Below, piece after piece: positions 25,553 to 32,894 of a stretch of 39,150 bases of DNA. Under the pieces are notes generated by a model. The model did not search any database. It was not told the DNA's origin and was given only the letters and a program-made list of their open reading frames with translations. The translations under genes and the position numbers were made by a program. This DNA comes from DASSNR01 sp036278935 (lineage in GTDB: Bacteria; Gemmatimonadota; Gemmatimonadetes; Gemmatimonadales; Gemmatimonadaceae): positions 1 through 39,150 of the forward strand of contig DASUKA010000003.1 of the NCBI GenBank assembly GCA_036278935.1, written 5' to 3'. Each line of letters begins with the position of its first letter. Position 1 is the first letter of the stretch.

Positions 25553-27995
25553 ACGGTGTGAGCGGAATCTCGTTCACCTCCGCGCCGATCGCGTCCGCCA
25601 CCGCGTTCGCGATGGCCGGTGCCGTGGGGATGATCGGCGGCTCCGCGCACCCTTTGGCCCCCGTGTGGTTGGCTGTTGTGTCCGCGCCGCCCACGAAGAG
25701 CACTTCAATCACGGGGATGTCGCTCATCGTCGGGATCTTGTAGTCGTGCATGTTCGCGTTGAGCGGAATGCCCAGCGCCTCGTCCATCACCCGCTCCTCG
25801 AACAGCGCGTATCCCAGCCCCTGGATGATCCCGCCCTGAATCTGGCTCTCGGCCAACGCCGGGTTGATGATGCGCCCCGAGTCGTGTGCGCTTACGATAC
25901 GCACCACGCGCACCACGCCTGTCTCGAGGTCCACCTCCACTTCGGCGAACTGCGCGCAGAAGGTGGACAGCGTACTGTCGTCCGGGTTGGGGCCGCGGCT
26001 CCCGCGTCCCATGATCATCACGTCGCCCAGCGCGTGACCGATCTCGGCGAAGGTGAGAGATTTTCCGCCTTTCCGGACGCGGACCACACTGTCCCGCACC
26101 TCCAGCGCATGCGGCGCTGATCCGAGCAGCTCGGCCGCGGCCTCCAGTAGATGCGCCTTCGCGTCCTCGGCCGCCATGCGCACCGCGGGTCCCACGCTCG
26201 CCGTGGTGATCGAGCCCCACGAGTTCCCCGTGTACGGCGTGCGCTCGGTGTCGCCGATCACCACGTGCACGTCCTCCAGCCGCGCGCCGAGCGCCTCCGC
26301 CGCGATCTGCGCGAAGATGGTGCGCGACCCCGTGCCCAGGTCCTGCGAGCCGGTGAGTACTTCCGCCGTACCGTCGGGATTGAGCCGCACCGTTGCGTAC
26401 GCCGGCGGACCCCCACCGCCGCCCCACACTTGCGAGGCCATGCCGACGCCTCTCGCCGTCCCATCTGTCGCCTTTCTCCTCTCTCCTTTCTCTTTTCTCG
26501 CCTTTCCCCACCCGAACCGCTTCGCCCCCTCCCGATAGCATTCGTCCAGCCGCTTGCTGGAGTAGGAGCGGGACTTCTCCTGGTCCCGCGGCGCGTAGTT
26601 CTTCAGGCGCAGCTCGAGCGGGTCCATTCCCAGCTCACGCGCCAGCACGTCCATGGCGCGCTCCAGGCCAAAGGCGCCCTCCACGTGGCCCGGCGCGCGG
26701 AAGGACGACATCGCACCCGCGTTCGTGTAGACGAAGCGCTGTGTGGTGCGCACGTTCGGGCAGCGATACAGCTCGTGATAGATCTTGCCGGGGCCGCCGA
26801 TCCACCCCGCAACGCCGAGCGGGATGTCGGCGTCGAGCACGATGGCGGTGAGCGTGCCGTCGCGCTTGGCCCCCAGCGTGACCCGCTGCACGGTGGCGGG
26901 GCGGTTGCCGCTGTCGAGTTGCTCTCCCTCGCGGTCGTTCACGCAGCGCACCGGGCGCCCGGTGCGGCGCGCGAGCGTGACCGCCACGTAGGCGTTGGTG
27001 CTGGCGCCGTTCTTCGCGCCGAAGCCGCCGCCCATGAACTCCTGCATCACGCGCACGCGCGAGAGCGGCAGCCCGAACGCGCCGGCAAGATCGCTGCGCG
27101 TGTTGAAGATCCCCTGCGTGGACTCCCACACGGTGAGCTGCTCGCCGTTCCATTCGGCCAGCGCATCATGCGGCTCGAGCGCGCTCTGCAGGGCGACGGG
27201 CGTGCGGAAGGTGCGCTCGATGACCACCTCGGCGTCGGCGAGTCCACGATCGACGTCGCCGCGCACCGCCACGCGAGGCTCCCCTTCAGCGAGATTCCCC
27301 TCATCGCGCACGCGGGGTGCGTCGGGCGCGAGTGCGGCCTGGGCGGTGAGAGCGTGCGGGGTCGGCTCGTACTCCACGACCACGGCATCGCGCGCCCGGT
27401 AGGCCAGCTCCAGCGTCTCCGCGCACACCACGGCCACCGGCTGGCCCACGTAGCGCACGACGTCCTCGAAAGGATGAAAGTTCCGGACCTTGAAGGGCGG
27501 CACGTCGCCGGCGGTGACGGCATCGCGTACGCCGGGGATGGCGAGCGCGGGGGCGAGATCGAGCCGACGAATGCGGCCGCTCGGGATGGACGAGCGCACG
27601 ATGGCGGCGTGCAGCATGCCAGGGCGATGCAGGTCCGCGGTGTAGCGCGCCCGCCCCGTCACCTTGGCCCGCGCGTCGGCGCGCCGGGCGGGCGTGCCGA
27701 CGATCGCCAGCTGCGCATCATCACCCCACGGTGCCGGCTCGAAGTCCGGCAGTTCGACCAGCGTGATCTCCTCGCGCCCCTCCACGTCCACCCGCGTGCT
27801 GACGAAGCGGCGCGGGCGCGCGTCGTTGGCTGCTTCATCGCGAGCCGCTTGTGGGGGGCGCCGGTCGCCGGGACGGCCGCGCATCTTCTTGGGCTGCGTG
27901 CCGCCCGCCTTGGGGCCATCCGTGCGCGTGGTGCGCGCGCCTGTCTTCGTCCCCTTTGGGGGGCGCCGCGGCGATCCCGTCCCTTCACGTGCCAT
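25503..27995 (-). CDS. Xanthine dehydrogenase-family molybdopterin-binding large subunit
   Basis: 830 residues. Large subunits of this family bind the molybdopterin cofactor and hydroxylate aromatic N-heterocycles, purines or aldehydes. The aldehyde-oxidase a/b hammerhead (about 100-215: ARAKVTGRARYTADL) and molybdopterin domains are present: GGGFGAKNG, FRAPGHVEGAFGLERAMD, GSQDLGTGSRT, GSITTASVGPAVR and the Mo-site Glu785 in KGCAEPP. The first roughly 50 residues are a basic, disordered extension. An internal start at Met38 (27884) is possible. Two oddities are a purine-rich insert in frame at about residues 496-510, and a C-terminal tail (ERGERRKERV) encoded by repeat DNA. The gene starts 11 bp inside the end of the 2Fe-2S subunit gene. 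Confidence 0.92.
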   Translation of the reverse strand: MAREGTGSPRRPPKGTKTGARTTRTDGPKAGGTQPKKMRGRPGDRRPPQAARDEAANDARPRRFVSTRVDVEGREEITLVELPDFEPAPWGDDAQLAIVGTPARRADARAKVTGRARYTADLHRPGMLHAAIVRSSIPSGRIRRLDLAPALAIPGVRDAVTAGDVPPFKVRNFHPFEDVVRYVGQPVAVVCAETLELAYRARDAVVVEYEPTPHALTAQAALAPDAPRVRDEGNLAEGEPRVAVRGDVDRGLADAEVVIERTFRTPVALQSALEPHDALAEWNGEQLTVWESTQGIFNTRSDLAGAFGLPLSRVRVMQEFMGGGFGAKNGASTNAYVAVTLARRTGRPVRCVNDREGEQLDSGNRPATVQRVTLGAKRDGTLTAIVLDADIPLGVAGWIGGPGKIYHELYRCPNVRTTQRFVYTNAGAMSSFRAPGHVEGAFGLERAMDVLARELGMDPLELRLKNYAPRDQEKSRSYSSKRLDECYREGAKRFGWGKARKEKGERRKATDGTARGVGMASQVWGGGGGPPAYATVRLNPDGTAEVLTGSQDLGTGSRTIFAQIAAEALGARLEDVHVVIGDTERTPYTGNSWGSITTASVGPAVRMAAEDAKAHLLEAAAELLGSAPHALEVRDSVVRVRKGGKSLTFAEIGHALGDVMIMGRGSRGPNPDDSTLSTFCAQFAEVEVDLETGVVRVVRIVSAHDSGRIINPALAESQIQGGIIQGLGYALFEERVMDEALGIPLNANMHDYKIPTMSDIPVIEVLFVGGADTTANHTGAKGCAEPPIIPTAPAIANAVADAIGAEVNEIPLTPWRVAESERGERRKERV
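26468..26510 (-). repeat. Purine-rich repeat embedded in frame in a CDS
   Basis: Minus-strand sequence here is almost all G/A and encodes Lys/Arg/Glu residues (KARKEKGERRKA) in the hydroxylase large subunit. The 23 bases at 26468-26490 are exactly the reverse complement of the intergenic bases 25382-25404. The frame is kept and conserved family sequence resumes on either side (RFGWG before, RGVGMA after). Confidence 0.8.
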
Positions 27996-28542
27996 GGGAA
28001 GACCCCCGCATCGCGCTGGCGGCCGCCCGCACGGCGCGCACGATCTTCGGGTACGTGCCGCACCGGCACAGGTTGCCGCTCATCCAGCGCACGATCTCCT
28101 CCTCCGACGGATCGGGGTTGCGCTCGAGCAGGGCCACGCCGGCGAGAATCTGTCCGGGGGTGCAGAAGCCGCATTGCAGCGCGTCGTACTCGATGAACGC
28201 GCGCTGGAGCGGATGCAGCTCGCCGTTGGCGGAGAGCCCCTCGATGGTGGTGATGTCGCGCCCCTCGCATGCCGCGGCGAGCGTGAGACAGGAGTACGCC
28301 GGCTCGCCATCGAGCAACACGGAGCACGCGCCGCACTCGCCGCGGTCGCACACGAGCTTGGTACCGGTGAGCTGCAGCTGCTCGCGGAGCACGGTGAGGA
28401 GGAGCGCAGTGGGCGGCGCCGTGACCGCGTGCTCCGCGCCGTTGATGCGCAGGTGAAACGTGCTGGTGCGAACGGGCGGGGCAGCGGGATCGGGAGCGGT
28501 GAGCGTCCCCTGTTGGCCTATCGTTTTCGAGTTATTTTGCAT
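27985..28542 (-). CDS. (2Fe-2S)-binding small subunit of molybdenum hydroxylase
   Basis: 185 residues. It carries both expected clusters: the plant-type 2Fe-2S site (CDRGECGAC with Cys65, 70, 73 and Cys85) and the four-helix C-terminal site (CGFC, then CRCGTYPKI after 31 residues; Cys124, 127, 159, 161). It passes electrons from the molybdenum centre of the adjoining large subunit. Its stop lies 11 bp inside the large-subunit gene. The start at 28542 fits family length plus a 25-residue leader; upstream codons would overlap the divergent ferredoxin gene. No FAD-binding subunit gene is adjacent, so the acceptor is not the usual NAD/FAD module. Confidence 0.93.
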   Translation of the reverse strand: MQNNSKTIGQQGTLTAPDPAAPPVRTSTFHLRINGAEHAVTAPPTALLLTVLREQLQLTGTKLVCDRGECGACSVLLDGEPAYSCLTLAAACEGRDITTIEGLSANGELHPLQRAFIEYDALQCGFCTPGQILAGVALLERNPDPSEEEIVRWMSGNLCRCGTYPKIVRAVRAAASAMRGSSHGT

Positions 28543-28566
28543 GTGGTCCACAGAGCCAGATGTACT
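28537..28566 (+). promoter_or_regulatory. Possible ferredoxin promoter
   Basis: TTGCAT at 28537-28542 and TGTACT at 28561-28566 are 18 nt apart in a locally AT-rich patch. Transcription would start very close to the ferredoxin ATG (28582). The -35 box would overlap the start codon of the divergent 2Fe-2S subunit gene, so the two promoters could interfere. This is sequence likeness only. Confidence 0.3.
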
Positions 28567-28581
28567 ACACCGAGGCGAGTG

Positions 28582-28845
28582 ATGCCCTACGTCATTACCG
28601 AAGCGTGCATTGGAGTGAAGGATAGAGCGTGTGTCGATGTCTGTCCCGTCGATTGTATCTACGAAGGGCCGGACATGCTCTACATCCACCCCGATGAGTG
28701 TATCGATTGCGGCGCGTGCGAGCCGGAGTGCCCAGTGACGGCGATCTTTCCGGAAGAGGACGTCCCTGCCACGCAGCAGCAATACATCCAGATCAATCGC
28801 GACATCTTCAAGAGTGAGACCCCGCCCGGCCGGCCGGCGCGCTAA
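28582..28845 (+). CDS. fdxA: 7Fe ferredoxin ([3Fe-4S][4Fe-4S])
   Basis: 87 residues. The cysteine pattern is that of Azotobacter-type 7Fe ferredoxins: Cys9-x7-Cys17-x3-Cys21-Pro, an extra Cys25, then Cys40-x2-Cys43-x2-Cys46-x3-Cys50-Pro. Cys9, 17 and 50 would hold the 3Fe cluster and Cys21, 40, 43 and 46 the 4Fe cluster. It is a low-potential electron carrier in the cytoplasm. The ATG at 28582 was picked because the family starts MPYVITEAC, although the frame is open far upstream. It diverges from the molybdenum hydroxylase genes across only 39 bp, which makes an electron-transfer partnership possible but unproven. Confidence 0.95.
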   Translation: MPYVITEACIGVKDRACVDVCPVDCIYEGPDMLYIHPDECIDCGACEPECPVTAIFPEEDVPATQQQYIQINRDIFKSETPPGRPAR

Positions 28846-28901
28846 GCGAATTGCATGACGCGGGCCGGCACGGCGCGCGACGGGCTGTTCATGCGCCGTC
28901 C

Positions 28902-29630
28902 ATGCTGCGCGCCGTAAGCTTCGATTATTGGGATACCTTATACCAGGGCGCCACCCTTCCCGAGCGTTCCATGCTCCGGCGGGTGGCGCTTCGGCGCATG
29001 CTCACCGACATCGGGTGCGAGGCGACCGACGAGGAGTTCGCGGCCGCCTATGTCGCCTCCGGCGTGGAGGCGGAGCGGTGGTGGCGCGAGGAGCAGCGCG
29101 GCTACACGGCCGCCGAGCGCATCCGGTGGATGCTGGAGCGACTGGACGTCGAGCGGCCGGCGGACTGCCCCCACATCGCGCTTGCATCCGAGGCCGTGGA
29201 CGAAGCGCTGCTCTGCTACCCGCCGCCCCTGCTTCCCGGCGCCGCCAGCATGGTGCGGTCGCTCTCGGAGCGCTACCTGCTCGCCATCACCTCCGACACC
29301 GGCTTCGCGTCCAGCCGCGCGCAGGACCGCCTGCTGGAGCGGGACGGCATTCAGCCGCTCTTTGCCGTGCGCACATATTCTATGGATGTGGGCCACGCCA
29401 AGCCGCACCCCGCTCCCTTCCGCGCGACCATCGACGCGCTCGGCGTGCAGCCGGGCGAAGTCCTGCACGTGGGGGACAACGAGCGCACCGATGTGCAGGG
29501 CGCGCTCGCGGCCGGGATGCGTGCGGTGCGGCTCGATGTGGTCAAGGAGAACGGCGCGAGCGATGCGGAGCTTGTGGCGCGGTCGTTCGAGGAGCTGGAG
29601 GAATACCTACGGCTAGGGAGTAGGGAGTAG
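28902..29630 (+). CDS. HAD-superfamily hydrolase lacking the +2 Asp
   Basis: 242 residues. HAD motifs are in order: motif I FDYWDTL (nucleophile Asp8), cap domain about 20-100, motif II ITSDT, motif III Lys in GHAKPHP and motif IV VGDNERTD. The residue two after the nucleophile is Trp10, whereas phosphatases normally have Asp there as general acid. L-2-haloacid dehalogenases likewise lack it, but other uncharacterised HADs share this feature, so the substrate is open. The start at Met (28902) gives a normal family N-terminus. The last four codons and the TAG stop lie in a repeat element (GGGAGTAGGGAGTAG). It begins 56 bp after the ferredoxin gene. Confidence 0.87.
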   Translation: MLRAVSFDYWDTLYQGATLPERSMLRRVALRRMLTDIGCEATDEEFAAAYVASGVEAERWWREEQRGYTAAERIRWMLERLDVERPADCPHIALASEAVDEALLCYPPPLLPGAASMVRSLSERYLLAITSDTGFASSRAQDRLLERDGIQPLFAVRTYSMDVGHAKPHPAPFRATIDALGVQPGEVLHVGDNERTDVQGALAAGMRAVRLDVVKENGASDAELVARSFEELEEYLRLGSRE

Positions 29631-29716
29631 GGTGTAAGGGGGTGGGGGAACGGCCTGCACCACCGCGGTCAGGCCGTTCCCCCTAGACCCCACACCCCAC
29701 TCCCGACACCCTATCG
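29612..29716. repeat. Palindromic element with perfect 14-bp hairpin (copy 2)
   Basis: Core arms at 29644-29657 and 29670-29683 (GGGGGAACGGCCTG and its complement) enclose a 12-nt loop. Outer arms are also complementary in patches: AGGGTGT at 29629-29635 against ACACCCT at 29706-29712. It lies between the convergent HAD and transketolase genes and can act as a bidirectional terminator. The right arm resembles 25470-25511. Confidence 0.8.
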
Positions 29717-29729
29717 TCATACCCTATCT

Positions 29730-30692
29730 TCACCCCTTCCTTCCCACCACCCGCTCCGCCGCCAGCACGATGTGCTCTGCCGTCATCCCGTACTTCTCCA
29801 GCAGATCCTCGGGGCTGCCGGACTCGGCGTAGCGGTCGCCCAGGTCCACGAACTCGATCGGCGCCGGGACGTGCGCGGCCAGCGATGCCGCCACCACGCT
29901 TCCCAGCCCGCCGTGGTGCAGCTGCTCCTCGGCCACCACGAAGGCACCGGTGTCGCGTGAGGCACGCTCGAGCGCCTCATCGTCGATCGGCTTCACCGTG
30001 TGCATGTCCAGGACGCGCGCGCTGATGCCGCGCGAGGAGAGCTCCTCGGCGGCCAGTAGCGCCTGCGCCACGAGCAGGCCGTTGGCGACGATAGTGAGCG
30101 CGTCGCCATCACGCAGCTGGATCGCCTTCCCGAACTCGAAATGCACGCCGGGCTCATGGACGATGAGCGCCTTCGGCCGGCCCAGCCGGAGGAATACCGG
30201 TCCGTCGAGCGTCGCGGCCGCGTGCACCGCGGCGGTCATCGTGTGCTCGTCAGCGGGAATACAGACGATAAAGCCGGGCAGGGCGCAGGCGAGCGCGATG
30301 TCCTCCACCGATTGCTGCGACACGCCGTCCTCGCCGATCGAGATGCCGCCGTGTGAGCCGGCGACCTTGACGTTGAGGTGCGGGTAGGCGACGCCCATAC
30401 GGAGCTGGTCGAATCCCTTGCACAGCATGAAGGCGGCAAAGCTCGAGATGAAGGGCAGCTTCCCACTCGAGGCGAGCCCGGATGCCACGCTCACCATGTC
30501 CGCTTCCTGGATCCCGATGTTGTAGAAGCGTTCGGGAAACTTCTTCTCGAACATGAAGCTGTAGGTGGATTTCGCGAGATCCGCGTCGACCACGACCACG
30601 TCGTGGTTCGCCGTGCCGACCTCGACGAGCGCCGCGCCGTACGCTTCGCGCGTCGCGCGGCCCATCTTGAGGGAGAGTGTGGTTTCAGGCAT
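29730..30692 (-). CDS. Transketolase, C-terminal subunit
   Basis: 320 residues. It matches the pyrimidine-binding plus C-terminal domains of split transketolases: TREAYGAALVEV, VVVDADLAKST, FPERFYNIGIQEADMVSVASGLA (with the TPP-activating Glu in GIQEADM), SHGGISIGEDGVSQQSVEDIAL and a C-terminal Rossmann-like domain from about 190. With the N-terminal subunit downstream of the promoter it would make one active site in a heterotetramer, moving two-carbon ketol units in the pentose phosphate pathway. The N-terminal half gene lies upstream, separated by a 154-bp gap filled by a repeat element. Some split TK-like pairs act on other substrates. Confidence 0.93.
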   Translation of the reverse strand: MPETTLSLKMGRATREAYGAALVEVGTANHDVVVVDADLAKSTYSFMFEKKFPERFYNIGIQEADMVSVASGLASSGKLPFISSFAAFMLCKGFDQLRMGVAYPHLNVKVAGSHGGISIGEDGVSQQSVEDIALACALPGFIVCIPADEHTMTAAVHAAATLDGPVFLRLGRPKALIVHEPGVHFEFGKAIQLRDGDALTIVANGLLVAQALLAAEELSSRGISARVLDMHTVKPIDDEALERASRDTGAFVVAEEQLHHGGLGSVVAASLAAHVPAPIEFVDLGDRYAESGSPEDLLEKYGMTAEHIVLAAERVVGRKG

Positions 30693-30721
30693 GGGTCAAT
30701 GGCCAAAGGGTTCGAGGGGCG

Positions 30722-30846
30722 GGCCAACAGCGAGAGAGAAGAAAGGAGAGAGGGAAAGGCTTCTGCGGAGGAGTCCTCTCCTACACGGGCAGTTCCCCAC
30801 GGGCAGTTCCCCCTCTCTTCTCTCCCCTTTCTCCTTTCTCGCTGCC
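30722..30846. repeat. Purine-rich imperfect palindromic element (copy 3)
   Basis: A purine-rich arm at about 30728-30760 (CAGCGAGAGAGAAGAAAGG...) faces a pyrimidine-rich arm at about 30808-30845 ending TTTCTCGCTG, so the outer ends pair. Between them are two direct copies of GGGCAGTTCCCC at about 30786-30811. It separates the two transketolase halves, which are co-directional, and shares GAAAGGAGAGAGG with copy 1. Confidence 0.7.
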
Positions 30847-31683
30847 TTACTCCGCGAGCTGGCTCAACGCCACCTCGAGTTGCTCCGCGTTCGGGGCCTT
30901 GCCGTGGAACTCGTTGTTGTTCTCCATGAAGCTCACGCCCTTCCCCTTCACGGTGTGCGCAATGATGCACGTGGGCTGCCCGTGGTGCTCCTGCGCGCGA
31001 TGGAAGGCATCCAGTACCGCGCGCAGATCATGACCATCGATCTCGATCACGTTCCACTTGAAGGCGGTGAACTTCATCCCGACCGGCTCCAGTGACTGGA
31101 TGGAATTGACCGGGCCGTCGAGCTGGTAGCCGTTGTAATCCAGGATCGCGGTGAGGGTGTCCAGCTCGTAGTTCCCCGCCGCCATGGCTGCTTCCCACAC
31201 CTGCCCCTCCTGGCACTCGCCGTCGCCCAGCATCACGTACGTGCGGAAGCTCTTGCCATCCAGCCGGCCGGCCAGCGCGTTCCCGATACCCACCGAGAGC
31301 CCCTGGCCCAGCGAGCCGGTGGAGGCGTCCACGCCGGGCGTGAGCCCCTGCACCGGATGACCCTGCAGCCGAGAGTTCACTCTGCGCAGCGTCATCAGCT
31401 CATCCACCGGGAAGAACCCCCGCTCGGCGAGCGCCGCGTACAACACCGGAGCCGCGTGTCCCTTGGAGAGGATGAAGCGATCGCGGTCGGGCCAATCGGG
31501 GTTCTGGGGGTCCACGTGCAGCACGCCGCCAAAGTAGAGGGCGGTGACGACCTCGACGGCGGAGAGTGATCCGCCGGGGTGTCCGCTCTTGGCGGCGGCG
31601 ATCATGCGGAGAATGTCGCGGCGGAGAGTGCGAGCGATGTCCTCGAGCGACGCGATCGAGACTGTGGCTTGGGCGACGGCCAT
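30847..31683 (-). CDS. Transketolase, N-terminal subunit
   Basis: 278 residues from an ATG with GGAG 6 nt upstream; the frame is open for 34 further codons. It is the thiamine-diphosphate-binding half of a split transketolase: SGHPGGSLSAVEVVTALYF, SKGHAAPVLYAAL, LQGHPVQGLTPGVDASTGSLGQGL, and the GDG-x(26)-N type motif from GDGECQEGQVWEAAM to DYNGYQLDGP binding Mg-TPP. It ends with TVKGKGVSFMEN. It works with the product of 29730-30692. Gene order on the minus strand is N-half then C-half, as usual for split enzymes, but with an unusually long, repeat-filled gap. Confidence 0.93.
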   Translation of the reverse strand: MAVAQATVSIASLEDIARTLRRDILRMIAAAKSGHPGGSLSAVEVVTALYFGGVLHVDPQNPDWPDRDRFILSKGHAAPVLYAALAERGFFPVDELMTLRRVNSRLQGHPVQGLTPGVDASTGSLGQGLSVGIGNALAGRLDGKSFRTYVMLGDGECQEGQVWEAAMAAGNYELDTLTAILDYNGYQLDGPVNSIQSLEPVGMKFTAFKWNVIEIDGHDLRAVLDAFHRAQEHHGQPTCIIAHTVKGKGVSFMENNNEFHGKAPNAEQLEVALSQLAE

Positions 31684-31861
31684 CCTGGCTCCGGGTGAAT
31701 GCGTGAGGGGTTGATTCCGAAGTATAGCCGGGCGCCGGGAGAGTCGGAACGGCGGCGCGACGCTCCCCGCAAGGAGACGGCGCAATTCACTGACCGTGGG
31801 GCGCTACGCGTGCACCCGCGCATCACATGGCTCGGGGACGCGGCGTCCGGGCGCGTTGATC

Positions 31862-31913
31862 CCTGGATGCACGAACGCCGCCGGGATTGTGTCAGGGGGC
31901 ATCCAGGCGGCGT
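31862..31913. other. Interleaved inverted repeats (pseudoknot-like or alternative hairpins)
   Basis: Arm A at 31862-31870 (CCTGGATGC) complements A' at 31899-31907. Arm B at 31875-31882 (ACGCCGCC) complements B' at 31906-31913. The order A-B-A'-B' with A' and B' overlapping by two bases means both stems cannot fully form together. It lies about 30 bp after the lipoprotein stop and about 180 bp before the transketolase start on the minus strand, so terminator or leader roles are both possible. Confidence 0.45.
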
Positions 31914-31941
31914 CCGTGTACTGCGCAGCGGGACAGGAAGA

Positions 31942-32556
31942 CTATGGATGAATGGGGAAGGTGGAGCGCCGTGGGAAGCGGACCGGCATCCGATTGTTGA
32001 CCAGCACACCGCCATGATGCGGCTCGCAGTGGTCGCCATCCACGTCGCCTCCCCGTAGCACGACGCCGATGATGCCACCCAATCCGCTGCGGCCGCGATC
32101 GCCTTCGGGGTAGCTGCCGGGTGCGGGATAGGCCACAGCGGGCGGCGCGGGCCGCGCCGCAGCCGTAGGCTGCGCCTCAGCTTCAGGCGGGGTCGGAACC
32201 TGCGCCACCACGATGGGAGGCGCCGGGGTGGGAGGTGGCTGCGCCGGTCCGGGCTTCTGCACCGCTACCACAGCCGGCTTGCGTGCCGGTGCGGCCGGCG
32301 CACGTGGCGCCCTGGCATTGTGCGACACCGCGTGCACGGCGACCGTGCCCGGGGTGCGCTCGATATCCGAGACGACCATTTGCGCCTTCTTGGCGCGCGC
32401 CGACGATGCCAGCTCGAGACTCGGTGATGCCGCGAGCTCGAGGTCCTGCTGCAACCCGGCGTCCATTCCCTTGGATGCGGTGCGCTGCTCCGTCTTGCCG
32501 CACGCCAGTGCCAACAATGCCAGCGGCAACGCCGCCACTTTCACAAACCCGTGCAT
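31942..32556 (-). CDS. Ala/Pro-rich lipoprotein, unknown function
   Basis: 204 residues from an ATG directly after GGAGG (5-nt spacing); an open frame continues 110 codons upstream without merit. A signal with lipobox ending at Cys19 (LLALACGK) indicates a membrane-anchored lipoprotein. Residues 25-75 are helical and charged, and 80-150 are a Pro/Ala/Val linker. The C-terminus (about 155-204) is a small conserved-looking segment with GLGGIIGVVLRGGDVDGDHCEPHHGG. Its Asp, His and one Cys could bind metal. Not recognised as a named family. It diverges from the SnoaL-like lipoprotein gene. Confidence 0.72.
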   Translation of the reverse strand: MHGFVKVAALPLALLALACGKTEQRTASKGMDAGLQQDLELAASPSLELASSARAKKAQMVVSDIERTPGTVAVHAVSHNARAPRAPAAPARKPAVVAVQKPGPAQPPPTPAPPIVVAQVPTPPEAEAQPTAAARPAPPAVAYPAPGSYPEGDRGRSGLGGIIGVVLRGGDVDGDHCEPHHGGVLVNNRMPVRFPRRSTFPIHP

Positions 32557-32894
32557 GATCCCTCCATCGCCTCCATTGCCTGTGCGCTGCGCACGTGGCT
32601 TCGGGCGGATGCTCTTGGAACATGGAACGACAGCATGCCGCGCGCCAGAGGTTAGCGCGCTCCCGGGCGTACCAAGCGATCCGGCTGTCCTCCGCCGGCG
32701 ACACGGGGTGTCTCTGCGCAGAGACGTGAAGGCGCCCGGACCGGCAACCGGCGGACGGCACGGCCGCGCCGGGAATTGCATTATTGTACTCGCGCCGCTA
32801 CTCGCGCTGCAGCAGGCCGCACATCTCCGGGCGGCCTTGCGTATGTCGTTCTCGCGCCGTATGGCGCATGCACCCTTCGACACCAAGGATCGCC
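32557..32894. other. Divergent intergenic region, 338 bp
   Basis: No gene is supported. It separates two divergent lipoprotein genes and should contain both promoters. It holds a perfect 16-bp palindrome at 32710-32725. AT-richer bases around 32775-32790 (GCATTATTGTAC) are the best promoter-like patch for the plus-strand gene, but no clear -35/-10 pair can be named. Confidence 0.55.
32710..32725. promoter_or_regulatory. Perfect 16-bp palindrome, possible operator
   Basis: GTCTCTGCGCAGAGAC is fully self-complementary and lies between two divergent lipoprotein genes, 185 bp from the plus-strand start and 154 bp from the minus-strand start. The size and symmetry suit a dimeric regulator, but no known binding site is recognised. 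Confidence 0.4.

Noticed and set aside
26151..28196. 681-codon plus-strand open frame opposite the molybdenum hydroxylase
   Set aside because: Shadow of the conserved large-subunit gene, with no recognisable domain.
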